Below, piece by piece: positions 24,030 to 32,198 of a stretch of DNA of 53,732 nt. Position numbers and translations under genes: made by a program. The notes under the pieces are model-generated. The model did not search any database. It had not been told where the DNA came from and worked only from the letters and a program-made list of their open reading frames with translations. Each line of letters begins with the position of its first letter. The first letter of the stretch is position 1. Source of the stretch: an uncultured Caryophanales bacterium (GTDB lineage: Bacteria > Bacillota_I > Bacilli_A > RF39 > UBA660); NCBI GenBank assembly GCA_946614095.1, contig CAMOGG010000004.1, forward strand, positions 1 through 53,732, given 5' to 3'.

Positions 24030-24052
24030 AAGTGCTTTTTTTGGACACTTGA
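24030..24052. repeat. small inverted repeat, possible left end of the TnpB element
   Basis: AAGTG and CACTT flank an 11-nt loop some 50 bp upstream of tnpB. IS200/IS605 ends carry subterminal hairpins, so this may mark the left side of the element. The exact boundary cannot be fixed from one copy. Confidence 0.3.
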
Positions 24053-24097
24053 CGAACGAACATATGTATTGTATATTGGATTTAGGAGGCTCGATAT

Positions 24098-25225
24098 ATG
24101 TATAATACTTATCGTTTTCGTATGTATCCAAATGATAGTGAGAAAGGCTTAATTCATAAAACATTTGGATGCTATCGATTTATTTATAATTATTTTTTAA
24201 ATCAATGTAAAACAAGTGGTTATCATAAAGCATTTGATATGATAAAAGAGTTACCTTTTCTAGAAAAAGAATATCCATGGCTTAGGGAAGTAGACTCTTG
24301 TAGTTTAAGATGTGCTATTTTTAATTTAGAAGATGCTTATCGTAACTTCTTTTCTAAAAGAAGTAGTTATCCAACTTTTAAAAGTAAATGGAGTAGACAG
24401 ACATATCGAACGAATTGCATCAGAAGTACATATAAAGGAAAAGAGTATCAAAGTATTAAGATTAATTTAAAAGAGAGAACAATTAAATTGCCGAAATTAA
24501 AAGAAATATCGATTCGTGGATATCGAAACTTAGAAATGATTAGTGGAAGAATAATAAATGCTACTGTTATTTATGAGACAACAGGAAAATATTATGTTAG
24601 TGTCCTAGTAGATGAAGTGAATGTAAAACGAGAAAAAGTAAAACCAAGAAATATTGTAGGAATAGATTTAGGAGTAAAAGACTTAGTAATTACATCTAGT
24701 GGAGAAAAATATAATAATCCAAAAAGTTTAATGAAATATGAGAAACGCTTAAAAAGATATCAAAGAAGTTTATCTAGAAAAATAAAGGGTAGTAAAAATT
24801 ACCAAAAAATGAAAAGAAAATTATCAATCCTTCATAATAAAATAAAGAATGCAAGAAAATATAGTATTATTAATATTGTGAATAATATAGTAAAAGAATA
24901 TGACATTATTATCTCAGAAAAGTTAAAAGTAAAAGAAATGAGTAAGAATCATCATTTATCAAAATCTATACATGATGCAAGCTTTCATAAAATATGTTCT
25001 ATGCTCCAAGAAAAATGTGAAGAAAAAGGAAAATACTATTATCAAGTAGATACTTATTATCCCAGTAGTAAAACATGTTCTGTATGTGGAACAAAAACAA
25101 AACAAACAGAAAGTTTAGGAGTAAGAGAGTGGGAATGTGAAGTGTGTAGGACTCATCATGATAGAGATATAAATGCGAGTATAAATATATTATTTGAAGG
25201 ATTAAAATATTGTTTTGATAAATAA
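24098..25225 (+). CDS. tnpB: RNA-guided endonuclease TnpB (IS200/IS605 family accessory protein)
   Basis: 375 residues, full length. N-terminal OrfB/HTH part (YRFRMYPNDSEKGLIHKTFG, YNYFLNQ), then the RuvC-like core: Asp190 in GIDLGVKDL, Glu274 in ISEKLKVKEM and Asp355/357 in HDRDINASINI, with a zinc ribbon CSVCG...CEVC between. All catalytic residues are intact, so it is probably active as an omega-RNA-guided nuclease. No TnpA transposase is nearby, so the element cannot move alone. TAGGAGG precedes the ATG. A structured right end follows. Confidence 0.95.
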   Translation: MYNTYRFRMYPNDSEKGLIHKTFGCYRFIYNYFLNQCKTSGYHKAFDMIKELPFLEKEYPWLREVDSCSLRCAIFNLEDAYRNFFSKRSSYPTFKSKWSRQTYRTNCIRSTYKGKEYQSIKINLKERTIKLPKLKEISIRGYRNLEMISGRIINATVIYETTGKYYVSVLVDEVNVKREKVKPRNIVGIDLGVKDLVITSSGEKYNNPKSLMKYEKRLKRYQRSLSRKIKGSKNYQKMKRKLSILHNKIKNARKYSIINIVNNIVKEYDIIISEKLKVKEMSKNHHLSKSIHDASFHKICSMLQEKCEEKGKYYYQVDTYYPSSKTCSVCGTKTKQTESLGVREWECEVCRTHHDRDINASINILFEGLKYCFDK

Positions 25226-25345
25226 AAAATAAGTAATTAAAAGTACGGTGGCGACCATCGGAATTTAAGCCTGTGGAGAAGGAAGGGTACTTCCTCTATG
25301 AAGCAGGAAACTTGGGAGGCAACGACCAAGGCGATTTAAAACTTG
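25226..25345 (+). ncRNA. putative omega-RNA / right end of the TnpB element
   Basis: The sequence after tnpB folds into CGGTGG/CCATCG (about 25244-25258), GGAAG/CTTCC (about 25281-25294) and CTTGG/CCAAG (about 25312-25331), and contains the CTATGAAGCAGGAA segment typical of TnpB right ends. Family knowledge says TnpB guide RNA is transcribed across this region with the guide taken from the flank just beyond the right end. The 3-prime boundary is estimated near 25335-25345, so the guide would derive from the dacA upstream region. Confidence 0.7.
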
Positions 25346-25368
25346 TTTTAAAATTTTTTGTTCTACGT

Positions 25369-25374
25369 TATAAT
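25369..25374 (+). promoter_or_regulatory. -10 box immediately upstream of dacA
   Basis: TATAAT at 25369-25374 ends 6 nt before the dacA ATG. No Shine-Dalgarno lies between, so transcription from this box would give a nearly leaderless mRNA. A -35 match is weak (TTGTTT or TTTTAA upstream, non-ideal spacing). Confidence 0.5.
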
Positions 25375-25380
25375 AAAACT

Positions 25381-26583
25381 ATGAAAAGAATAAGTACAAT
25401 GATAATAAAAATTTTTTTATTCAGTTTATTTTCTATATATCAAGTTCAAGCATTAGAAATAAATATTGATTCCAATCATGCAATTCTTTATAATACGAAA
25501 GAAAATAAGATTGTTTATGAAAAAAAAAGTACAGAAAAAGTAAGTATTGCATCTCTTACGAAAATAACAACAGCCTTAGTAGCTTTAGAAAACATCAAAG
25601 ATTTAGATGAAAAAGTCATTCTAACAAGAGAAGACTTTCAAGGTTTATATGAAGCAAATGCTGCAGTAGCAGGTTTTAAAGTAGGAGAGGAAGTTACTTA
25701 TAGAGATTTATTATATGGATTATTACTTCCAAGTGGAGCAGATGCTGCTCAAGCTCTAGAAAGAACTGTTGCTGGTTCAAATGAAGAATTTATCAATTTA
25801 ATGAATGAAAAAGCCAAAGAATTAAAATTAGAAAATACTCATTATCAAAATCCAACAGGCTTGGATGATGAGAATCATTATTCTACGGTAAAAGATGTCC
25901 TAACAGTATTTCAATATGCCCTAAAAAATCCTGACTTTAAAACCATAATAACAACTCAAAAGTACACAACAAGTAATCAAGCTCATATATTTACTTCTAC
26001 ACTAAGAAAAGTTCAATCATTAGAAATGGATTACGTATTAGGTGGAAAGACAGGTACGACAGAAGATGCCGGATTGTGTTTAGCAACCCTTGCAAACTTT
26101 GATGATACAGATTTTTTATTAGTAACAGCTAAAGCAGAATATTCAAAAACTACCCCAAGAAACTTTCTAGATCATAAAACAATCTATGAATATGTAAAAG
26201 ATAACTATGACTATCAGGAAGTAGTGAATAAAAAAAATATCTTAGTAACTTTAAAAACAGAATACTTAAAAGAAGACAAAATAGATTTTTATAGTAAAGA
26301 TAATAAATCTTTTTACTTAGAAAATAACTTTGATAAAGACAAAGTAAAATATCAATATACCGGAATAAAAAAGATTACTCCTAATCATAAAAAAGGACAA
26401 AAACTAGGAAAAGTAAAAATATACTATGATAATCAATTATTAGATACAGAAGATATTATTTTATTAGAAAAACCAAAACTATCCATTCCAAAATATTTAG
26501 TAGGACATCAAAAAGAAATCATTCTTTTTGGATTACTAATTTTTCTAATGATTAGTTTTCATAAGAAAAAGAAAAAAGACTAA
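25381..26583 (+). CDS. dacA: D-alanyl-D-alanine carboxypeptidase (PBP5/DacF family)
   Basis: Serine-type peptidase that trims the terminal D-Ala of peptidoglycan stem peptides. The 400 residues have a signal peptide (IFLFSLFSIYQVQA), catalytic Ser58-Leu-Thr-Lys61, PSGADAA at 117-123 where many relatives have SGN, and KTGTT at 223-227. A C-terminal PBP5-type beta domain and a membrane anchor (EIILFGLLIFLMISF) with a Lys-rich tail follow. The ATG at 25381 begins a proper signal peptide; the upstream in-frame start at 25273 lies in the TnpB right end. Its stop overlaps the convergent def gene. Confidence 0.93.
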   Translation: MKRISTMIIKIFLFSLFSIYQVQALEINIDSNHAILYNTKENKIVYEKKSTEKVSIASLTKITTALVALENIKDLDEKVILTREDFQGLYEANAAVAGFKVGEEVTYRDLLYGLLLPSGADAAQALERTVAGSNEEFINLMNEKAKELKLENTHYQNPTGLDDENHYSTVKDVLTVFQYALKNPDFKTIITTQKYTTSNQAHIFTSTLRKVQSLEMDYVLGGKTGTTEDAGLCLATLANFDDTDFLLVTAKAEYSKTTPRNFLDHKTIYEYVKDNYDYQEVVNKKNILVTLKTEYLKEDKIDFYSKDNKSFYLENNFDKDKVKYQYTGIKKITPNHKKGQKLGKVKIYYDNQLLDTEDIILLEKPKLSIPKYLVGHQKEIILFGLLIFLMISFHKKKKKD

Positions 26584-27149
26584 ATGCCACGCATTTGGTC
26601 TTTTCCTTTAAATGGATTCTTTGGATCAATATGATCAGTAAATAAAATACCATTCAAATGATCTAATTCATGTTGAAAGCAAATTGCTAACTCTTCACGA
26701 GCTCTTACTTGTATTTTATTTCCATCTCGGTCATAACCTTCCATAGTAACTCTAGCATATCTAGGAACAATTCCATCTACTGGACGGTTAACACTTAAAC
26801 ATCCTTCTCCTTCAGTAACATATATTTGTTCCATAGAATTACTAATAATCTTTGGATTTACTAACACATAAGTTTCAAATTCTTTCTGATCATCTTCCGT
26901 CTCAGGATCAGTAAGTTCATTTACAACAACAAAGTATCTTTTCGCAACTCCTAACTGAATAGCAGACATTCCCATACCAGGACGTAAATCATATTTTTCA
27001 GATAATTCATTTATTTGACTATCATGTAAATATTGTATCATTGTATCAATAAGTTCTTGATCTTTTTTAGTAAGTGGAAACTGAACTTCCTTACTAATTA
27101 ATCTTAAACGTTTATCTTTTTCATCTAAAATATCTTTTGTTTTTAACAC
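26580..27149 (-). CDS. def: Peptide deformylase
   Basis: Removes the formyl group from nascent proteins. The 189 residues carry the three family motifs: GMSAIQLG (GxGxAAxQ-type), EGCLSV with the metal Cys, and QHELDHLNG (HExxH). The insertion between motifs (TDPETEDDQKEF) is typical of type II enzymes of Gram-positive bacteria. A GTG at 27149 lies five bases after GAGGTGG and is preferred; the in-frame GTG at 27158 overlaps that ribosome site. It overlaps dacA by about 4 nt at the convergent ends. Confidence 0.95.
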   Translation of the reverse strand: MLKTKDILDEKDKRLRLISKEVQFPLTKKDQELIDTMIQYLHDSQINELSEKYDLRPGMGMSAIQLGVAKRYFVVVNELTDPETEDDQKEFETYVLVNPKIISNSMEQIYVTEGEGCLSVNRPVDGIVPRYARVTMEGYDRDGNKIQVRAREELAICFQHELDHLNGILFTDHIDPKNPFKGKDQMRGI

Positions 27150-27208
27150 TAGTACCACCTCAACTTCCTATATTTTATCAAAAAATCCTTCATTTGAAAA
27201 GAAAAAGA

Positions 27209-28162
27209 TTAATAAAGAACCTTTCTTTTTCCTTTTGGAAATTGCTTAACAGCATTTTTAATATATTTTTTCGCAAGCCTGTATTTCTTTCCACGTCTAT
27301 TCTTTTGATTAGCCTCATCAATCATTTCTAATGCAAGACTCAAACCTTCAAAAGAATCATTTCCCATAATTTCTTCATACTGTTTGATAATAGAAGATAT
27401 CCTTCCATCTACTAAGTGGCTCTCAATAATTTCTCGAAATAATTCATCTTCCCATAATGGTCTCAATAGTCGAGTAGCTTCTTCATAACCAAAGTCTTTT
27501 TTTGCTTCATCTTCATTTAAAGACTCTAAATAATTTTGAATTTCTTCATCCATAACAATATCTTTTAAAGATAATACATGTTGTGTTAATTCTGTACTTT
27601 GAATAGTATTAATGACTTCATCTAACATACCAAAATCATCACTTTCCCATAAATTTCCAGAAATATTATTATATTGATAATAATGAGTATTCAATCCTGT
27701 TCTACAAGCATAATAAAAGTTTTCTCCATCTTGATGAAAGTAAAAAGAATGAATTGCTCCTTTTATTAAATGATTCATCTCATGTAAAAAAATATTTAAG
27801 ACTTCAGTATTAGAATGATAAAGACTACTACAAATAACAAATGGGGCTCTTTTACTAGAAATGAGATTTCCATCTTGAAATAATACAATATTTTCTCCAG
27901 AGGATAATCCTGAAGTTTCTGCGTATTCATCATCCTCTTCATCATAAGCAATAAAAGAAAAAAAATGACGATCTAATATCTTTGAAATAGAATCTTCTTC
28001 AATAATAATATCCGCAGACTGAAATAGAGATAACACCAACTCTTCATAATCTTCATATTTTTCTAATAAAGAATATAATCCAACTACAAATAAAGGATAA
28101 TAAGAATGATTAGGATATTTTGAAAAAACTACTTGTTTTGCTAAAAGATAATGTTCTAACAT
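27209..28162 (-). CDS. Uncharacterised protein with HExxH motif (possible metalloprotease)
   Basis: 317 residues, no signal peptide or membrane helix. It contains FLHEMNHLIKG near residues 127-137, a zinc-peptidase HExxH, and 50-60 residues later MLDEVINTIQ, whose Glu could be the third ligand. The rest is acidic and helical, ending in a very basic tail (KNRRGKKYRLAKKY, FPKGKRKVLY). The family is not recognised; protease activity is inferred from the motif only. The ATG at 28162 follows GGGTGAT and is preferred over the TTG at 28174. Confidence 0.75.
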   Translation of the reverse strand: MLEHYLLAKQVVFSKYPNHSYYPLFVVGLYSLLEKYEDYEELVLSLFQSADIIIEEDSISKILDRHFFSFIAYDEEDDEYAETSGLSSGENIVLFQDGNLISSKRAPFVICSSLYHSNTEVLNIFLHEMNHLIKGAIHSFYFHQDGENFYYACRTGLNTHYYQYNNISGNLWESDDFGMLDEVINTIQSTELTQHVLSLKDIVMDEEIQNYLESLNEDEAKKDFGYEEATRLLRPLWEDELFREIIESHLVDGRISSIIKQYEEIMGNDSFEGLSLALEMIDEANQKNRRGKKYRLAKKYIKNAVKQFPKGKRKVLY

Positions 28163-28204
28163 CAAATCACCCAACTGATTATTATAATGAAATAAGAAAA
28201 AAAG

Positions 28205-28232
28205 TCAAAAAAAGAACGAATTGTTCTTTTAA
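28205..28232 (-). terminator. terminator of the YjcZ-like gene
   Basis: AAAAGAAC (28210-28217) pairs with GTTCTTTT (28223-28230). Read on the minus strand it is followed by seven T. Confidence 0.8.
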
Positions 28233-28384
28233 TTATTCGTCCATCTAGTACCAATAATAATAACAAGTAAAATAAATAATACCAAGATAACTGCATAATT
28301 AGAATTATTGTTTCCATAATTAACAGGATAATAGTAAGATGTTTGATTAGGACAACAAGTGGAACCTCCACCGTAATAATACAT
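28229..28384 (-). CDS. YjcZ-like small membrane protein
   Basis: 51 residues starting MYYYGGGSTCCPNQ, Tyr/Gly/Asn-rich, followed by one hydrophobic helix (YAVILVLFILLVIIIGTRW). This matches the plan of YjcZ/YrvJ-type miniproteins of Bacilli, which have a Gly/Tyr-rich start and a FALIVVLFILLIIVG helix, often sporulation-associated. The ATG at 28384 has a perfect AAAGGAGG upstream; the longer in-frame reading to 28444 has none. No other sporulation gene is visible here. Confidence 0.75.
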   Translation of the reverse strand: MYYYGGGSTCCPNQTSYYYPVNYGNNNSNYAVILVLFILLVIIIGTRWTNN

Positions 28385-28519
28385 AATGAAACCTCCTTTT
28401 TCAAATTCTACTATAAGGTATGTAACTTGACAATTTTTGTTCATGAAAGTGTCCTAAGTACAAAGAAATTAAAAAAATATTTGAAATTTGTGTTATATTA
28501 ATATAGAAGGGAGAATATC

Positions 28520-29665
28520 ATGAGAAAAATAATGAAGTATTTAGACAAACCATTATTAATAATTACCATAATATTATTTATCTTTGGATTAATTATGGTT
28601 TTTTCAGCATCGAATGTTACTGCTTATATGTCTCATGAAGTAAGTCCATATAATTACTTTATCAAACAATCCATCTTTTTAATAATTGGATTAGTTTTAT
28701 CAATGATTATGATAAAGTTTAATACCAAGTCTTATGGATTTTTCTCTTGGGGATTATTATTAATATCGATTGCTTCTTTAGTGGTATTACTCATCATTGG
28801 TACAGCGAAAAATAGAGCAATCAGTTGGTTTGATTTAGGTGCAATTAGTATTCAACCTAGTGAATTTGTGAAAGTAATAACGATTGTATTTTTAGCTCAT
28901 TATTATGATAAAAATGAAAGAAAATTAAATCGATGGAGTAAGAGTCTATTCCCAATAGGAATTTGTGCAATAATTGCAGGATTAATCTTTGTCCAACCAG
29001 ACTTAGGAACTACAATTATCTATTGTGCAATAGTTGGAATTATCTTTTTATCAGTTCCAATATCAAAAGAAATTAAGTTTAAAACAGTTTTCTCCATTGT
29101 AGGATTAATTGCCTTTGGAGTAATGGTTCTTTTAGGAAGTGGCAAAGGGGTATTATTAGAAAGACAGTTGCAAAGATTTGATTTTTCTAATCCATGTGAT
29201 AAAATCCTTGATAATGGAAATCAAGTATGTAACTGTTATATTGCAATTAATAATGGAGGATTAACTGGAGTAGGATTAGGAAATTCTACTCAAAAGTATT
29301 TATACTTACCAGAACCATATACTGATTTTATTTATGCAATTATTGTAGAAGAATTAGGAGTAATAACAGGAGTAATATTAATATTACTTTATATCATTAT
29401 CTTATTTAGAATTCTATTAATTGGTAGAAGTTGTCCAAATAATAGAGGAGCAGTATTATGTTATGGAGTAGCTGCTTATATCTTCTTACATATAGCAATC
29501 AATCTCATGGGTATTATGGGTATTATGCCAATGACAGGAGTCCCACTTCCATTTATGAGTTATGGAGGTAGTTTTACCATCTGTTTAATTGCAGCATTAA
29601 CGATAGTGCAAAGAGTAAGTGTAGAAAATGGAATCATCAAAGAAAGGGGAAAAAAGAATGCCTAA
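28520..29665 (+). CDS. ftsW: FtsW/RodA/SpoVE family peptidoglycan polymerase
   Basis: SEDS glycosyltransferase that polymerises lipid II. The 381 residues form about ten helices. Key motifs: FSASN at the first helix, WFDLGAISIQPSEFVK, FVQPDLGTTI with the catalytic-type Asp, GVGLGNSTQKYLYLPEPYTDFI and GVPLPFMSYGGS. The YLPEPYTDFI and GGS motifs favour the FtsW/SpoVE branch over RodA. AGGGAG precedes the ATG. The next gene overlaps its end by 8 nt. Confidence 0.93.
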   Translation: MRKIMKYLDKPLLIITIILFIFGLIMVFSASNVTAYMSHEVSPYNYFIKQSIFLIIGLVLSMIMIKFNTKSYGFFSWGLLLISIASLVVLLIIGTAKNRAISWFDLGAISIQPSEFVKVITIVFLAHYYDKNERKLNRWSKSLFPIGICAIIAGLIFVQPDLGTTIIYCAIVGIIFLSVPISKEIKFKTVFSIVGLIAFGVMVLLGSGKGVLLERQLQRFDFSNPCDKILDNGNQVCNCYIAINNGGLTGVGLGNSTQKYLYLPEPYTDFIYAIIVEELGVITGVILILLYIIILFRILLIGRSCPNNRGAVLCYGVAAYIFLHIAINLMGIMGIMPMTGVPLPFMSYGGSFTICLIAALTIVQRVSVENGIIKERGKKNA

Positions 29666-30254
29666 TATTATCATTCATGAAGAAGTAGGATATTTACTAG
29701 GAAAAATAAAACATAAAAACTCTTATGAATACTATCTTGGTCTACTTTCTCCAGATTCTCCTAATTTTGAAGGCTTTGCTCCCAAAGAAGAACGTTGGAA
29801 TGCTCATGTAAGAAGAAAAAATCTTCAAGATTGGAGAAACTCTTTAAAAGATTTTTATCAAAGAGAAAAGAATCATTATCCAGAAGATTTTCTATTGGGT
29901 TATATAATTCATATACTAACAGATATCATCTATGATGATTTCTTTTATCATAAAGTCAAAGAAAGAATACTAAGAGATTCTATTTCAGAAGAAGATGCCC
30001 ATACAACAATGAGAAATGATATGGACAAGTATTTCTTTCCAGAGTATTCAAAAGTCAAAGAAATCTTAAAGAAAAAAAGTAATACTTTTGATATCAATAA
30101 CATTTCAAAAGAATTAATGCATAAATGGAAAGAAAAACAAATCTCTCTTCCTATAAAAGAATCTTCCTCAAAGTATATAGAGAAAGAATTAATTCAACGT
30201 TTAACAGAAAAAGTATCAGAAGAGCTTCCAAATATTGTGAATGAAAAAGAATAA
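29658..30254 (+). CDS. Zinc-dependent phospholipase C-like protein
   Basis: 198 residues resembling the zinc-dependent phospholipase C/HD-like fold (PF00882): PNIIIHEEVGYLLGK, YYLGLLSPDSPNFEG, RWNAHVR, then FLLGYIIHILTDIIYDDFFY with His and Asp in the expected metal-binding order. It has no signal peptide, so a cytoplasmic hydrolase of unknown substrate is likely. The ATG at 29658 follows AAAGGGGA and lies inside the ftsW end; the in-frame ATG at 29628 has no ribosome site. Confidence 0.8.
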   Translation: MPNIIIHEEVGYLLGKIKHKNSYEYYLGLLSPDSPNFEGFAPKEERWNAHVRRKNLQDWRNSLKDFYQREKNHYPEDFLLGYIIHILTDIIYDDFFYHKVKERILRDSISEEDAHTTMRNDMDKYFFPEYSKVKEILKKKSNTFDINNISKELMHKWKEKQISLPIKESSSKYIEKELIQRLTEKVSEELPNIVNEKE

Positions 30255-30261
30255 AAATGGC

Positions 30262-30296
30262 AAAAAGGCTAAAACATGATATATTGCCTTTTTTTT
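30262..30296 (+). terminator. terminator after the ftsW-PLC pair
   Basis: AAAAAGGC (30262-30269) pairs with GCCTTTTT (30286-30293), followed by more T. The 16-nt loop is long; TGGCAA/TTGCC is an alternative stem. Confidence 0.6.
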
Positions 30297-30312
30297 ACTT
30301 GTATGCTATAAT
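30284..30312 (+). promoter_or_regulatory. promoter of the DHH phosphodiesterase gene
   Basis: TTGCCT (30284-30289), a 17-bp spacer and an extended -10 TGCTATAAT (30304-30312). The -35 overlaps the terminator stem of the upstream gene. Confidence 0.7.
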
Positions 30313-30344
30313 AAGTCTGCTTTTTATGAAGGGGAAGAGGAAGC

Positions 30345-31439
30345 ATGTCAGCAGCAGAAATAAGAGTGTTAAAAGAAATGTTGGAAAGAGAAATACAAGC
30401 TAGTTCTAATGTTTTTATTATCGGTCATAATAGTCCGGATTTTGATTCAATAGGATCTTGTATTGGATTATATGAGTTTGCAAAACACTTTGGGAAAGAT
30501 GTTTATATTATTGTCAATGATGATGAATTAAAAATAGAACCAGGTGTAAAAAGGATATTAGATGAAAATAAAGGAAAATTACCAATTATTAAGAAGAATG
30601 ACTTTCTTTCTTTAGTGAATCCAAATTCTCTTTTAATTGTAACTGATGTGAATAAAGATTACATGATAGCAGTAGGAGACTCTCTAAATCAAGTAGGAAG
30701 TATTATTATAGTTGATCACCATACTCAAGATAAACATACTATACAAACAGAGAAAAAGTGTATTACAACTGAAGTATCTAGTGCTTGTGAAATTGTCGCA
30801 AGAGTATTAGGATTATCAAGAATTCGTTATCCAAAAAATGTTGCGAATTATCTTCTCGCAGGTATCAGTTTAGATACCCATCGTTTTAAACAAAATACAA
30901 CATCCATAACTCATGATGTTGCGGAAAAATTAATTAATAGAGGAGCCGATATTGATTATGTAAATAACTTATTCTTAGAAGAATTTGAAAGTTATTGTCG
31001 TATCAGTAATTTAATAATCAATGGAACAACCATAAAAAAATATAGTGATTCATTACTCGCACCAATTCAAGTATCTTTTACATTAAATAGAAATCAACCA
31101 AAGTCCATTTATTTAAAAGAGGATTATGCGAAAGCAGCAGATAGAATGATGAAGTTTACAGGAATAGATGCATCTTTTGCCCTAGGTTTTGTAGATGAAG
31201 GAATCATTCATATATCTGCTAGAGGCGGAAAAAAAGTAAACGTTGGTAAAATTATGAAAAGTATGAATGGTGGAGGAAATGATCAAAGTGCTGGTGGAAG
31301 AATTCAAAGTGAAGACTTAAAAGCAGTAGAAGAAGAATTAATGTCAAAAATACCATTAGGAATTTCATCAGAAGAAGAAATTATTGAAGAACCTCCAGTA
31401 ATTAAAATAAAACAAATAAAAAGAGGAAAAAAGAAATAA
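30345..31439 (+). CDS. Stand-alone DHH/DHHA1 phosphodiesterase, GdpP-like (c-di-AMP or pApA)
   Basis: 364 residues. Motif I GHNSPDFDSIGS, an Asp in VTDVNKD, the DHH motif IIVDHHTQD and a DHHA1 C-terminal domain (HISARGGKKVNVGKIM, NGGGNDQSAGGRI) match the catalytic half of GdpP, the c-di-AMP hydrolase. GdpP normally has two membrane helices, a PAS and a degenerate GGDEF domain before this; they are absent, so the enzyme is soluble. The usual GGGH of DHHA1 reads GGGN. The C-terminus adds a basic tail. GdpP in Bacillus sits by rplI, not here. NrnA-type oligonuclease activity is possible. Confidence 0.85.
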   Translation: MSAAEIRVLKEMLEREIQASSNVFIIGHNSPDFDSIGSCIGLYEFAKHFGKDVYIIVNDDELKIEPGVKRILDENKGKLPIIKKNDFLSLVNPNSLLIVTDVNKDYMIAVGDSLNQVGSIIIVDHHTQDKHTIQTEKKCITTEVSSACEIVARVLGLSRIRYPKNVANYLLAGISLDTHRFKQNTTSITHDVAEKLINRGADIDYVNNLFLEEFESYCRISNLIINGTTIKKYSDSLLAPIQVSFTLNRNQPKSIYLKEDYAKAADRMMKFTGIDASFALGFVDEGIIHISARGGKKVNVGKIMKSMNGGGNDQSAGGRIQSEDLKAVEEELMSKIPLGISSEEEIIEEPPVIKIKQIKRGKKK

Positions 31440-31445
31440 AATGAC

Positions 31446-31474
31446 AAGAAAAGTTGGAAGACTTTTCTTTTTTT
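31446..31474 (+). terminator. terminator of the DHH gene
   Basis: AAGAAAAGT (31446-31454) pairs with ACTTTTCTT (31461-31469), loop TGGAAG, followed by T residues. Confidence 0.8.
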
Positions 31475-31502
31475 TCGAATAATAAAGTAGAGGAGGTTTT
31501 TT

Positions 31503-32198
31503 ATGACTTTTCATTATCGTTATCGAAAACAAATTATAATAGGAATTGTATTATTCCTCATCATAGCAAGTATCATATCATTTAGTCTTTATCATTTTTT
31601 AAAGGAAGATAAAACAGAAGAAGAACCAATAGTTTTAGAAAAAAAAGAAAAGAAGGAATCAAAGTCAAAAGAGAAAGTAGAAGAGTATAAAGTAGATATT
31701 AAAGGAGAAATAACCATGCCTGGAATCTATACATTAAAGGCAAATTCCAGAATCATTGATGTCATTGAACTAGCGGGAGGTCTTACAGAAGAGGCAAACA
31801 CCTCAGTCATTAATTTAAGTAAAAAAATAAAAGATGAAATGGTAATCATTATCTATAGTAATACTCAAGTACAAGATTTTGAACATACAAAAGAAATTGA
31901 AAAAATAGTTCAAGATAAGTGTCAACAAATAGATGAGAATTCTCTAAAAAATGATGCCTGTATTTCTTCAGATAATAATCAAACATCAAATGAAATAGTA
32001 AGTAATGGTAAAATATCGATTAATACAGCAACCAAAGAAGAATTAATGACACTACCGGGCATCGGGGAATCCAAAGCCAAAGACATCATTGCCTATCGAG
32101 AAGCCAACGGCCCCTTTGCAACGATAGAAGATATTACTAAAGTATCAGGAATAGGAGAAAATACACTTGCTCAGATTAAGGAAAATATTACTGTGTGA
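31503..32198 (+). CDS. comEA: Competence protein ComEA (DNA-binding receptor)
   Basis: 231 residues. One N-terminal membrane helix (IIIGIVLFLIIASIISFSLY), a Lys/Glu linker, an SLBB domain (about 62-120, DIKGEITMPGIYTLK) and a C-terminal helix-hairpin-helix pair (about 170-231, INTATKEELMTLPGIGESKAKDIIAYRE). ComEA binds incoming double-stranded DNA outside the membrane. A strong AGAGGAGG precedes the ATG. The stop (TGA) overlaps the start region of comEC, indicating translational coupling. Confidence 0.95.
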   Translation: MTFHYRYRKQIIIGIVLFLIIASIISFSLYHFLKEDKTEEEPIVLEKKEKKESKSKEKVEEYKVDIKGEITMPGIYTLKANSRIIDVIELAGGLTEEANTSVINLSKKIKDEMVIIIYSNTQVQDFEHTKEIEKIVQDKCQQIDENSLKNDACISSDNNQTSNEIVSNGKISINTATKEELMTLPGIGESKAKDIIAYREANGPFATIEDITKVSGIGENTLAQIKENITV

